A stretch of 33,055 nt of DNA, taken from Candidatus Eiseniibacteriota bacterium. Its GTDB lineage: Bacteria; Eisenbacteria; RBG-16-71-46; CAIMUX01; WJJG01. Below, piece after piece: positions 19,214-28,419 of this stretch. Position numbers and translations under genes: made by a program. Below the pieces are notes generated by a model that saw only the letters and a program-made list of their open reading frames with translations, was not told the origin of the DNA and did not search any database. How positions within the stretch are numbered: the stretch's first letter is position 1; the number at the start of each line of letters is the position of its first letter. The stretch is taken from positions 1-33,055 of the forward strand of contig JAUVTV010000006.1 in NCBI GenBank assembly GCA_030601305.1. The letters run 5' to 3'.

Positions 19214-20149
19214 TCAAACGAACAGGCTCGACAGTGACCGTTCCTCATGGATTCTCAGAATTGCTTCGCCGAAGAGCTCGCCCACCGAGAGCATCTTGAA
19301 TTGGCCTCCGAGGCGTTGCTCCTCTTGTGGAATCGTATCCGTGATGACGACCTGCTCCAGCTCAGCCGCCTCCAGGTTCTTGAGCGCATCGCCCGAGAAA
19401 CACGCGTGCGTGCAGCTCGCGAAAATCCCCTCTGCGCCCTTGGCGCGCAGCGCCAGGGCAGCGTTCTTGAGGGTCCCCGCGGTGGAGATGAGATCGTCGA
19501 TGAGCAACACGTTCATTCCCGCCACGTCGCCGATGATCTCCATCGCCTCCGAGACATCGGCGCTCGTGCGCCGCTTGTTGACCACCGCGAGCGAGGCATT
19601 CAGACGCTTGGCGAAGGCGCGCGCCATCTTGATGCCGCCCACATCCGGGCAGGCCACGGCCAGGTTCGGAATGCGTTTCTGCTCGAAGTAGCGTCCCAGG
19701 ACCGGTTGCGCGTAAAGGTGGTCGAAGGGGATGTCGAAGAACCCCTGGATCTGCGGCGAGTGCAAGTCCATCGTCAGGACGCGATCGGTTCCCGCCACGG
19801 TGATCAGATTGGCGACCAGCTTTGCCGAGATGGGCGCCCGCGGCCGGTCCTTCCGATCCTGGCGGGCATAACCGAAGTACGGGATCACCGCCGTCACGCG
19901 ATCGGCGGATGCGCGCCGCGCGGCATCGATCATGATCAGCAACTCCATCAGGTTCTCGACCGGGGGAAAGGTGGGCTGAAGGATGAAGATGTCGCAGCCG
20001 CGAATGTTCTCCCGAATCTGCACGTGGATCTCTCCGTCCGCGAAACGGGAGACCTCGATCTTCCCCAAGGGAATCCCGATCTTGCCGGCGATGCGTTCTG
20101 CCAGCGCCGGATTGGCGTTGCCCGCGAACAATCGCAGCGAATCGATCAT
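19214..20149 (-). CDS. prs: Ribose-phosphate pyrophosphokinase
   Basis: MIDSLRLFAGNANPALAERIAGKIGIPLGKIEVSRFADGEIHVQI...DLHSPQIQGFFDIPFDHLYA. Start at 20149 because the longer ORF runs through the tRNA. Confidence 0.96.
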   Translation of the reverse strand: MIDSLRLFAGNANPALAERIAGKIGIPLGKIEVSRFADGEIHVQIRENIRGCDIFILQPTFPPVENLMELLIMIDAARRASADRVTAVIPYFGYARQDRKDRPRAPISAKLVANLITVAGTDRVLTMDLHSPQIQGFFDIPFDHLYAQPVLGRYFEQKRIPNLAVACPDVGGIKMARAFAKRLNASLAVVNKRRTSADVSEAMEIIGDVAGMNVLLIDDLISTAGTLKNAALALRAKGAEGIFASCTHACFSGDALKNLEAAELEQVVITDTIPQEEQRLGGQFKMLSVGELFGEAILRIHEERSLSSLFV

Positions 20150-20204
20150 GAATCCACTCCCTAACCCTGAAGGCACCCGTCGACTCGGACGCGTTTCCGA
20201 GACT

Positions 20205-20277
20205 CTGGGGCGGGCGGACTCGAACCGCCGAATGCAGGGACCAAAACCCTGTGCCTTACCAACTTGGCTACGCCCCA
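20205..20277 (-). tRNA. tRNA-Gln (anticodon TTG)
   Basis: Minus strand TGGGGCGTAGCCAAGTTGGTAAGGCACAGGGTTTTGGTCCCTGCATTCGGCGGTTCGAGTCCGCCCGCCCCAG; cloverleaf with TTCGAGT T-loop; no encoded CCA. Confidence 0.95.
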
Positions 20278-20292
20278 CTACACAAAACAGCT

Positions 20293-20322
20293 ATTGTATT
20301 CCGCCAAGGGGTCCGAAGCCAA
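20293..20322 (-). promoter_or_regulatory. Candidate tRNA-Gln promoter: TTGGCT-N18-TACAAT
   Basis: Minus strand ttggcttcggaccccttggcggaatacaat; -10 sits about 15 nt upstream of the tRNA 5' end. Confidence 0.55.
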
Positions 20323-20428
20323 CGGGAATTTTCGGGCCGCTCCCCCGGGAGGCCCGGCCGTTCACCGGGCCGGGCACTCGACGCCGCGGCGGGCGAATCG
20401 GCGTAGGTACCATCCGCACACACAGATT

Positions 20429-20460
20429 GAGGCCGCCAGCGGTGTTGCGCTGGCGGCCTC
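20429..20460 (-). terminator. Hairpin terminator candidate downstream of spoVG
   Basis: Perfect 13-bp stem gaggccgccagcg-gtgttg-cgctggcggcctc, 29 nt after the spoVG stop; T-tract weak. Confidence 0.65.
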
Positions 20461-20489
20461 GAGCCGTCTTGCCGACCCTCGGGCGGATG

Positions 20490-20762
20490 CTAACTCACGA
20501 GGGGTTGACTCTCCAGCTCCAGACGATACCGACTCAGGATCTCCTCTTCGATCCAGCGCCGGGTCTCGTTGTTGATGGGGTGGGCCAAGTCCTGGAAGGT
20601 CCCGTCGGGACGCTTCCGGCAAGGCATGGCGACAAACATGCCTCTGTTGCCCTTGATTACCTTGAGCCCACGGATGACAAAGCAGTTGTCCAGGGTGATG
20701 CTCACAAAGGCTTTCAGTTTCTCATCATCCCGGACCGAGATTCGAACTTCCGTGATCTTCAT
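20490..20762 (-). CDS. spoVG: Septation regulator SpoVG
   Basis: MKITEVRISVRDDEKLKAFVSITLDNCFVIRGLKVIKGNRGMFVAMPCRKRPDGTFQDLAHPINNETR. Confidence 0.96.
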   Translation of the reverse strand: MKITEVRISVRDDEKLKAFVSITLDNCFVIRGLKVIKGNRGMFVAMPCRKRPDGTFQDLAHPINNETRRWIEEEILSRYRLELESQPLVS

Positions 20763-20884
20763 GGACTCACCACCTTGCAATTGAGGGGTCACTGAAGACG
20801 TCGGCGCGCCAGTGCATCCACCGTCGACGCTCTCGACACCGCGTCCTCTTTGCGGACCGACATCCGTGTACAATCCGCAGGCCT

Positions 20885-21760
20885 CTAGTCCCCTGTTTCG
20901 ATCCACCCCCTTCCCGTCGGTCTGACCGGGAGCACACACCACCCGCGACGCCGGCCCTCCGTTTGCACCCGTCGGGTCGTCTCGGGGTCGGAAGGGAAGC
21001 CTATCCAGGCTGAGCCACTGCCTGCCATCCTTACTCCGGCGAGACCAGCGGCAACCAAGTGGGACCTTAGCTGGTTTGTCTCAGGCCTCAGCTTCCCTGC
21101 AGGCTCCTCAAGGTCATTGAAACCTCCTGTCACCACCGAAAGAAGGTTTCGCTTCGCTAAGAACTGCAGGAGCATCCTAATCTGCCGCTCATGGGGTGTC
21201 AACCTTGATGTTGCATGGGCGTAAACCCCGGCCGTCGCACTGCGCCATTGTGGTACGACGACGGTCCATTCCGAACTCGAAAGCTGGGACACCGGCTCGA
21301 GAATCTCTCCCCGCCCGGTGCAGCGCTGCGCGCCACCGCGAACGAAGAAGGGAACGTCCGAACCCAGATGCGCGGCGAGTCGCTCTAGATCCTCCTCGTG
21401 TAGTCCCAAGTCCCAAATCAGATTGGCGGCCCCGAGTGCACAGGCGGCGTTGGAGCTGCCGCCACCCAGACCGGCACCGACCGGGATTCGTTTACCCAGG
21501 ATTGCGCGCATGCCGCGCTGTTCGCCGCACTCGGCACGCAGGAGGGCGAGCGCTTTGTAGACGAGATTCAGTTCACCGCCGGGCACGTCATCGGCATCGC
21601 ATTCCACGATGATCTCGCTCTCCTTGCGCGGCTCGAACAGGAGGTCGTCGGCAAGATCGATGCTCTGCAGAACGGTGTCGACTTCGTGGAAGCCGTCGGG
21701 TCGTCTCCCCAAGACGGCGAGATACAGATTGAACTTCGCGTAGGAAAGGAAACGTCGCAT
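20885..21760 (-). CDS. ispE: 4-diphosphocytidyl-2-C-methyl-D-erythritol kinase
   Basis: AKFNLYLAVLGRRPDGFHEVDTVLQSIDL; GHMP motif PVGAGLGGGSSNAACAL. Confidence 0.94.
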   Translation of the reverse strand: MRRFLSYAKFNLYLAVLGRRPDGFHEVDTVLQSIDLADDLLFEPRKESEIIVECDADDVPGGELNLVYKALALLRAECGEQRGMRAILGKRIPVGAGLGGGSSNAACALGAANLIWDLGLHEEDLERLAAHLGSDVPFFVRGGAQRCTGRGEILEPVSQLSSSEWTVVVPQWRSATAGVYAHATSRLTPHERQIRMLLQFLAKRNLLSVVTGGFNDLEEPAGKLRPETNQLRSHLVAAGLAGVRMAGSGSAWIGFPSDPETTRRVQTEGRRRGWCVLPVRPTGRGWIETGD

Positions 21761-21802
21761 CGCCCGTCCTGCCGTCCGTCGTCTGCGCATCCGCGGGGTG
21801 AG

Positions 21803-22681
21803 CTACTCCAGGTAGAGGATGAGCAGAATGATCAGTCCCCACAGCGCGACATTCAGTAAGAGCGGTCCGTCGGTCAAGAGAATCTCGGCGGGCGCCCCGC
21901 CCTTCCCCTTGCGATAGACCAGGTAGAGGTAGCGGAAGATCCCGTAGACCACGAAGGGAATGGTGTAGAACATCCGCTCGGGGGGCGCGTGCAGCTCGCC
22001 GGTCGGCATGAGCGTGTAGAGCGCATAGGCCAGGATGGTCGAGCTGGTCACGACCGGGACGAGCTGATCGAGCAGCTCGGGCGAGTACTCGACCAAGATC
22101 GTGCGGTGCTTCCGCGCATCTTCGGAGAGCGTTATCCGCTCGTGGCGCCGTTTAACGACCGCCAGGAAGAGCGCCAGGAAGAGCGTACAGACCAGCAGCC
22201 ACGGAGACAGCTCCGGACGGGGCGAGAGGGCCTCCACGCCGGCGGTCGCGCGCAGCAGGAAGAGAACGGCGATCCCCATCACATCGAGCAGCACGATGCG
22301 CTTCAGAACGAGGGAGTAGAAGACGCTGATCAGGAAGTAGGCGGCCGCGACCGCGACGAATCGCGGACTGAGGAAAAAGGCGCCCCCCAACCCGGCGATG
22401 ACGAGCAGCACCATCGCGACCCGCGCCACCGCCCCGGTCAGACGACCGGACGCCAGCGGACGCAGGCGCTTGCGGGGATGGTAGCGATCCGGCTCGAGAT
22501 CCCGCAGGTCGTTGAAGATATACCCCGCCGAGGAGAGCAGACAGAAGCAGACGAACGCGATCAGCGCCCGCAGGAGCTGTTCGGGCACGTTCACCTGGAG
22601 CGAGAAGACCACGCCGGCGAGGACCACGCCGTTCTTGGTCCACTGCCTGGGTCTCAGTTCTTCGAGCAGCGCTTTGAGCAC
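21803..22681 (-). CDS. UbiA-family prenyltransferase, decaprenyl-phosphate phosphoribosyltransferase-like
   Basis: LRPRQWTKNGVVLAGVVF, NDLRDLEPDRYHPRKRLRPLASG, YSLVLKRIVLLDVMGIAVLFLLRATAG, VVKRRHE. GTG start. Confidence 0.85.
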   Translation of the reverse strand: MLKALLEELRPRQWTKNGVVLAGVVFSLQVNVPEQLLRALIAFVCFCLLSSAGYIFNDLRDLEPDRYHPRKRLRPLASGRLTGAVARVAMVLLVIAGLGGAFFLSPRFVAVAAAYFLISVFYSLVLKRIVLLDVMGIAVLFLLRATAGVEALSPRPELSPWLLVCTLFLALFLAVVKRRHERITLSEDARKHRTILVEYSPELLDQLVPVVTSSTILAYALYTLMPTGELHAPPERMFYTIPFVVYGIFRYLYLVYRKGKGGAPAEILLTDGPLLLNVALWGLIILLILYLE

Positions 22682-22683
22682 GG

Positions 22684-23523
22684 CTACGCCTCCGCGAAAT
22701 AGGCTTCCAGCCCCTCGTTCCAGTGGGGCAAGATATGCCCAAAGGTCAGCTCATAGCTGCGCGTGTCGAGCACGCTGTAGGGCGGCCTGGCAGCGGGCCG
22801 GTCAAGCGCGTCACTGCCGATGGGTTCGGCCGCGTCCGGGTTCTCTCCCGCCGCCTTCAGGATCGCCCGGGCGAACTCGAACCAGCTCGTCTCCCCGGCC
22901 GAAGCGACGTGGTAGATCCCGTAGTTGCCGGAACCCACCATGCGCGCCAGCGCGCGCGAGAGATCGCCGGCGTAAGTGGGACGACAGACCTGGTCGTGAA
23001 CCACCTTGACGCGCCCATCCCGGCGGTGGGCGGCGAGGATCGCGGCGACGAAGTTCGCCCCCCCGGGACCGAAGAGCCCCGAGGTTCGCACCACGTAGTG
23101 CGCCGCGAGCAGGCTCGTCACCGCCCGCTCGCCGCCCAGCTTCGAGCGACCGTACACGTTGATCGGATCCGGATTGTCATACTCGCGATAGGGAGACGCG
23201 GCGCGACCGTTGAAAACGTAGTCGGAGGACAGGACGGCCAGCTCGGCGCCCACCTCGCGCGCCGCCAGCGCGACATAGCGCGTGCCCAGCGTGTTGACCT
23301 CGAAGGCGGCCTCGGGACGCTGCTCGCAGACGTCGACCTGGGTGAGCGCCGCAAGGTGCAGGATCACGTTGGGCCGTTCGGCAGACACGTAGGCGCGCAG
23401 CGCGGAGAGATCGCGCACGTCGAGATCCTCGAGATCGGTCGCGAGCACCTCGTGGCGGGGCTCGAGTTCCAGACGAAGGGCCTGTCCGAGTTGACCGGCC
23501 GCACCGGTGATCAGGATCTTCAT
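22684..23523 (-). CDS. rfbD: SDR-family dTDP-4-dehydrorhamnose reductase-like protein
   Basis: MKILITGAAGQLGQALRLEL...LAALTQVDVCEQRPEAAFEVNTLGTRYVALAA...SSDYVFNGRAASPYREYDNPDPINVYGRSKLGGE. Confidence 0.9.
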   Translation of the reverse strand: MKILITGAAGQLGQALRLELEPRHEVLATDLEDLDVRDLSALRAYVSAERPNVILHLAALTQVDVCEQRPEAAFEVNTLGTRYVALAAREVGAELAVLSSDYVFNGRAASPYREYDNPDPINVYGRSKLGGERAVTSLLAAHYVVRTSGLFGPGGANFVAAILAAHRRDGRVKVVHDQVCRPTYAGDLSRALARMVGSGNYGIYHVASAGETSWFEFARAILKAAGENPDAAEPIGSDALDRPAARPPYSVLDTRSYELTFGHILPHWNEGLEAYFAEA

Positions 23524-23525
23524 GG

Positions 23526-26153
23526 TCACGCCTGCTCCAGCGCCGCCCGCAGCAGCCGGCGGGCTTCCTCGAGCGCTTCCGGCACGCGCGCGCGATCGGC
23601 GGCGCCACCGAGCGCCATATGCGGCCGGCCGCCACCGCTCCCACCGGTCACGCCGGCCACGGCGCGCACCAGCTCATCGGCGCGGATCTTCTTGGCCTTG
23701 GCCAACTCGTCCGTGATCACCGCGAGAAAGCTCGTCTTCGGCCCGATCTCGGCGCACAGCACCGCACCGCCCGAACCCAGGCGCTGGCGGACGCGGTCGC
23801 CCAGCTCACGCAGTTCGTCGACCGACCCGGCCTGTACACTGCCGACGAGGAAGCGGTGGTCGCCGACTTCCTCGGCGCCGGAGAGCAACGTATCGAGATG
23901 CGAGACGCCCTCGCCCCGGCGAGCCTTGGCGAGACCCTTGCGCAGACTGCTGACCTCGCGCATCAGTCCCTCGATCTTGCCCGTGACCTCATCGGCGGAC
24001 GCACCCAGCATCCGGCGCGCGTCGGTGAGCCGCTGGCGCAGCCTCTGGACCTGGCCGATGGCGGCTTGCCCGCAGACCGCTTCGATGCGGCGCGTCCCGG
24101 CCGCGACGGCGCTCTCCTCGAGGATGACCAGCGCGCCGATCTGACCGGTCGCAGCGACATGCGTTCCGCCACATAGCTCCTCGGAGAAACCGGGTATGCG
24201 CACGCGGCGCACGGACTCGGCGTCGTATTTTTCGCCGAACAGGGCGGTGACACCCTCCCGGATGGCGTCGTCGTAGGTCGAGAAGCGCACCTCCACGGGC
24301 ACGTTCGCCTGAATCATCTCGTTGGCGATCCGCTCCACCTCCTCCTTCTCCGCTCCGCTCAGCGCCGAGAAGTGCGTGAAATCAAAGCGCAACCGCTCGG
24401 GCGCGACCAGCGAGCCGGCTTGGGCCACGTGGTCGCCGAGGACCCGCCGCAGGGAGGCCTGCAAAAGATGCGTCGCCGTGTGGTGCTGGCGGATTGCATC
24501 CCGACGTTCGGCATCGACACGGGCCTGCCAGGTGCGCTCCGCATCGGCCAGGAGGGCCGTGTCGGATGCCGCAGCGGCGACGATGTGCCGCACCTCCGCA
24601 CCCGTGCGCAGCGTGTCGACGACCTCCAGCCGTACGTCGTTCGATCGCAACTCGCCGGTGTCGCCCAGCTGGCCGCCGCTCTCTCCATAGAAGGGCGTTG
24701 AATCGAGGATCACCACGATCCGGTCGCGGGCCTCCGGCACCTGGGCAAAGCGGCGCACGCGGCAGCCCGCGACGTCCGGGGTCTCATGGCCCCGGAACCT
24801 GGAGTGCTCACCCTCGCTGACCACGGTCCACTCCAGCCCGGCGGTATCCTGTCCGAACGTCGCCGCGGCGCGCGAGCGCTCCTTCTGCTCCGCCATGTGG
24901 TGTCCGAACCCCTCCTCGTCCACGCGGAGGTCCTGCGCATGAGCCATGTCGCGGATCACGTCGAGCGGCAGGCCGTAGGTGTCGTAGAGCACGAAGGCCT
25001 CTTCACCCGGCACCGTCCGGGATGCGTCCTGCTCCGCCCGGCGCAGAATCGACTGCAGTCGCCCCAGCCCCTGCTCGAGCGTCGCGCGGAATCGCTCCTC
25101 TTCGTTCTCGAGGGCGAGAATCGCTCGTTCCCGGCCCTCGGCGACCTCCGGATACGGGCCGCGCATCATCTCGACGACCGGATCGACGAGCTTGCAGAGG
25201 AACGGCTCGGTGATCCCCAGGGTGTGGCCCTGGACGTAGGCGCGTCGGATGAGCCTGCGGATCACGTAGCCGCGCCCCTCGTTGGCCGGCAGGACCCCCT
25301 CGCCGAGCGCGAAGGTCAGCGCGCGCACGTGATCGGCGATGATGTTCAGCGCGACCTCGTTTCCTTCGTAGGGTTGGTCGCACACCTCGGCGGCCCGCTG
25401 GATGAGAGGCCCGAAGAGGTCGGTGTGAAAGATCGAGGTCTTCCCCTGGAGGACCATCGCGAGGCGCTCGAGCCCGATGCCGGTGTCGATGCCGCGATGT
25501 TTCAGCGGGCGGTCAGTGCCGTCGCTCTGGCGGTCGAACTGCGGGAAGACGAAGTTGCCCACCTCGACGAAGCGATTGCAGTCATCCCCCGGCTTGGCGT
25601 CAGGTCTGCCCCGATCGACTTCGGGACCGAGGTCGTAGTAGAGCTCCGAACAGGGACCACAGGCACCGGTGCCTCCCGCCGGGCCCCAGAAGTTGTCGTC
25701 CGCACCCAGTCGCACGACCTTCTCCTCCGGCAGGCCGATCTCGTGCCGCCAGACGTCGTAGGCCTCGTCGTCGTCGGTGAAGACCGACGCGGTCAGCCGC
25801 GCAGCGTCAATGCCGTAGACCTGGGTGAACAGCTCCCAGTTCCAGCGGATGGCCTCGCGCTTGAAGTAATCGCCGAAGGAGAAGTGGCCCAACATCTCGA
25901 AGAAGGTGTCGTGGCGCGGCGTGCGCCCCACCTCGTCTATATCGGTGACGCGGAGACATTTCTGCACGGTGACCGCACGGGTATAAGGCAGTTCCTGTGT
26001 GCCGGCGTAGAGATCCTTGAACTGCACCATCCCGGCCGAGGTGAAGAGCAGGGTCGGATCGTCATGCGGAACGAGCGGCGCGCTCTTGACGAACTTGTGG
26101 TCCTTGCTCTGGTAGAAGTCGATGAATGTCTGGCGGATCTCATTGGCGTTCAT
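23526..26153 (-). CDS. alaS: Alanyl-tRNA synthetase
   Basis: [51 protein letters not shown]...HHTATHLLQASLRRVLGDHV...SEELCGGTHVAATGQIG. ATG overlaps the recX stop (ATGA). Confidence 0.97.
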   Translation of the reverse strand: MNANEIRQTFIDFYQSKDHKFVKSAPLVPHDDPTLLFTSAGMVQFKDLYAGTQELPYTRAVTVQKCLRVTDIDEVGRTPRHDTFFEMLGHFSFGDYFKREAIRWNWELFTQVYGIDAARLTASVFTDDDEAYDVWRHEIGLPEEKVVRLGADDNFWGPAGGTGACGPCSELYYDLGPEVDRGRPDAKPGDDCNRFVEVGNFVFPQFDRQSDGTDRPLKHRGIDTGIGLERLAMVLQGKTSIFHTDLFGPLIQRAAEVCDQPYEGNEVALNIIADHVRALTFALGEGVLPANEGRGYVIRRLIRRAYVQGHTLGITEPFLCKLVDPVVEMMRGPYPEVAEGRERAILALENEEERFRATLEQGLGRLQSILRRAEQDASRTVPGEEAFVLYDTYGLPLDVIRDMAHAQDLRVDEEGFGHHMAEQKERSRAAATFGQDTAGLEWTVVSEGEHSRFRGHETPDVAGCRVRRFAQVPEARDRIVVILDSTPFYGESGGQLGDTGELRSNDVRLEVVDTLRTGAEVRHIVAAAASDTALLADAERTWQARVDAERRDAIRQHHTATHLLQASLRRVLGDHVAQAGSLVAPERLRFDFTHFSALSGAEKEEVERIANEMIQANVPVEVRFSTYDDAIREGVTALFGEKYDAESVRRVRIPGFSEELCGGTHVAATGQIGALVILEESAVAAGTRRIEAVCGQAAIGQVQRLRQRLTDARRMLGASADEVTGKIEGLMREVSSLRKGLAKARRGEGVSHLDTLLSGAEEVGDHRFLVGSVQAGSVDELRELGDRVRQRLGSGGAVLCAEIGPKTSFLAVITDELAKAKKIRADELVRAVAGVTGGSGGGRPHMALGGAADRARVPEALEEARRLLRAALEQA

Positions 26154-26677
26154 CGCTTGCGTCGTACCTCTTCCGCGCCCGGCCCGCGCACATCCTCGCC
26201 TGACCCGTCGCCCGCGGCCTCCAGCTTCTCGAGGGTCGCGCGCACCACGCCGCCACCGAAGCCGCGCCGCGCGAGGAAGCTCGCGGCCTGCACCCGGCGC
26301 CTCTCGGCCCTCCAGCGTGGCCACCGACGAGCGGCCGCCTGCCAGGCCATCTGCTCGTCATCCCAGGGAGGATCACAGGTCGCGAGCGCCTCGCGGGATG
26401 TGTCGGAGTCCACGCCCCTTTTTCGCAGTTCGCGCAGCACCGCACTGCGCGACATCGGATGGAGGCGTCGCCGGTCGCGCAAGAAGAGATCGGCGAATCG
26501 GCGGTCATCGACCAGTCCGGCTTCGGCGGTTTCGTCGAGCGCGCGGTCAATCAGGGCCGGCGCGTGTCCGCGGCGGCGCAGGTAGCGGGCCACCTCCTGC
26601 CGGCTGTGCTCGCGAACCCGCAAGTAGCGAAGGAGATCCAGGCGCACTTTCTCGGTCGCATCCTGCGGTGGACTCAC
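26150..26677 (-). CDS. recX: Regulatory protein RecX
   Basis: [56 protein letters not shown] start overlaps the recA stop (GTGA). Confidence 0.9.
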   Translation of the reverse strand: MSPPQDATEKVRLDLLRYLRVREHSRQEVARYLRRRGHAPALIDRALDETAEAGLVDDRRFADLFLRDRRRLHPMSRSAVLRELRKRGVDSDTSREALATCDPPWDDEQMAWQAAARRWPRWRAERRRVQAASFLARRGFGGGVVRATLEKLEAAGDGSGEDVRGPGAEEVRRKR

Positions 26678-27804
26678 CGGCTCTTCTCCGCCCGACTGCC
26701 GGCGGCCGCCGTGCTCCGCGGCGTCTTGGCCGGCGCCGCGCCCTGGGCTCCGTTCCCGGCCTCGCCCTCCTTCGCAGCCGCATCTTCCTTCTTCGCTTCG
26801 GGGGCGAGACCCATTTTCACGCGAACCTCGCTTTCCAGCCTCCCTGCCATGGTCGCGTTCTCGCGCAGGGTGCGGCGCGCGTTCTCGCGCCCCTGCCCCA
26901 GGCGTTCCTCTCCGTAGGAGAGCCAGGTTCCCGCGCGCGAGATCAAGTCGGCCTCGAGCCCCAGATCGATCAGCTCGCCGGTGCGCGAGATCCCCTCGTC
27001 GAACATGATGTCGAACTCCGCGCTCCGGAAGGGCGGCGCGACCTTGTTCTTGACGACGCGGACCCGCGTGCGGTTCCCGACCACCGTGTCGCGTTCCTTG
27101 ATCGAGGCGATCTTGCGGATGTCGAGGCGCATCGAGGAATAGAACTTCAGGGCATTGCCACCGGTGGTCGTCTCCGGGTTGCCGAACATGACGCCGATCT
27201 TTATGCGCAGCTGATTGACGAAGACCACCGTGCAGCGCGACTTCGAGATCGACCCGGTCAGCTTGCGGAGTGCCTGCGACATGAGTCGCGCCTGCAAACC
27301 GACGTGCGCATCGCCCATCTCGCCCTCGATTTCGGCGCGCGGCACGAGGGCCGCGACCGAATCGATGGCGATGATGTCCACGGCGCCGCTGCGCACCAGC
27401 TGGTCGGCGATCTCGAGGGCCTCCTCGCCCGTGTCCGGCTGCGAGACGTGCAGATTCTCGATATCCACGCCGATGAGCTTCGCGTACGACGGCTGCAGCG
27501 CGTGCTCGGCGTCGATGAAGACCGCCGTGCCGCCCTGCTTCTGACACTGCCCGATGATGCTCAGCGTCAGCGTGGTCTTGCCCGAGGACTCCGGGCCAAA
27601 GACCTCGATGACGCGCCCGCGCGGAATGCCGCCCACCCCGAGGGCCTGATCCAGGCCGATCGAACCGGTGGAGATGGCATCCGGTTGCACGGCCATCGAA
27701 TCGTCGCCCAGCTTGAGGATGGACCCCTTGCCGAACTGCTTCTCGATCTGGGCCAGCGCGAGTTCCAGGGCCTTTGCCTTCTGCTTGGCTGTGTCGCTCA
27801 CCAT
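26674..27804 (-). CDS. recA: Recombinase RecA
   Basis: [60 protein letters not shown]. Confidence 0.98.
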   Translation of the reverse strand: MVSDTAKQKAKALELALAQIEKQFGKGSILKLGDDSMAVQPDAISTGSIGLDQALGVGGIPRGRVIEVFGPESSGKTTLTLSIIGQCQKQGGTAVFIDAEHALQPSYAKLIGVDIENLHVSQPDTGEEALEIADQLVRSGAVDIIAIDSVAALVPRAEIEGEMGDAHVGLQARLMSQALRKLTGSISKSRCTVVFVNQLRIKIGVMFGNPETTTGGNALKFYSSMRLDIRKIASIKERDTVVGNRTRVRVVKNKVAPPFRSAEFDIMFDEGISRTGELIDLGLEADLISRAGTWLSYGEERLGQGRENARRTLRENATMAGRLESEVRVKMGLAPEAKKEDAAAKEGEAGNGAQGAAPAKTPRSTAAAGSRAEKSR

Positions 27805-27837
27805 CCTGATCTCCTCTCCCTCAAGCCCCGGCCGCAG

Positions 27838-28419
27838 CTAATCGTGCGGCTCGCGGGCAGACGCGGTTTCGAGCGGCGTATAGACGGGGCCCCGGGGTGT
27901 CAGCACGCTTTTCATGAGAACGATGCTCGAAATGCTAAAAGCCGCCCGCGGAATTGTCAAACGGTCGCTCAGCGCGTCCCACGACACGGCGCGTCCGCGG
28001 CGTACGCGCCCGAGGGTCACGTGGGCCTTGAACGGCTTGTCCGGCCGCCCAAAACCCGCGCGAATGAGCCCGTGGTTCACCTCGCGCGCAAGGGCCGTCA
28101 GCTTGCCGCTTTCATCCTCCAGCCCCAGCCAGACCACCTGGATCCGTCGTGCCGAGGGAAAGGCGCCGAGAGCACCCCACATCGTGGCCACCGGCGCGAA
28201 GGTCTCATGCAGTGATCGTACGCATCCGGACGCGCGCTCGCGCTGCTCGCCATCCAGATTGCCGAAGAAGCGCAGCGTGATGTGGAGGTTCCCTGGATCG
28301 ACCCACTTGACATCCCCCCGCGCGGAACGCGGACGCAGTTGCCCGAGCGTCTCGGCGGCGGCCTCGACGGCCGCGGGCGGCAGGGTCAGGGCCAGGAAGG
28401 CCCGCGTCGCCTCACCCAT
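27838..28419 (-). CDS. thpR: RNA 2',3'-cyclic phosphodiesterase
   Basis: HITLRFFGNL and HVTLGRVRRG (paired HxTL motifs of the 2H phosphoesterase family). Confidence 0.92.
   Translation of the reverse strand: MGEATRAFLALTLPPAAVEAAAETLGQLRPRSARGDVKWVDPGNLHITLRFFGNLDGEQRERASGCVRSLHETFAPVATMWGALGAFPSARRIQVVWLGLEDESGKLTALAREVNHGLIRAGFGRPDKPFKAHVTLGRVRRGRAVSWDALSDRLTIPRAAFSISSIVLMKSVLTPRGPVYTPLETASAREPHD
27932..27960 (-). promoter_or_regulatory. Candidate recA promoter inside the 3' end of thpR: TTGACA-N17-TAGCAT
   Basis: Minus strand ttgacaattccgcgggcggctttTAGCAT; consensus -35, optimal spacing. Confidence 0.55.

Noticed and set aside
20150-20278. Upstream extension of the prs ORF
   Set aside because: Runs through the tRNA-Gln gene; the conserved Prs start is at 20149.
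24786-26585. 599-aa + strand ORF antisense to alaS/recX
   Set aside because: Shadow ORF; alaS motifs on the minus strand are decisive.
27905-27931. Possible LexA-like box (TTCGAGCATCGTTCTC on the minus strand) near the recA promoter
   Set aside because: Does not fit the E. coli consensus, and the half-site spacing is wrong for the Gram-positive consensus.
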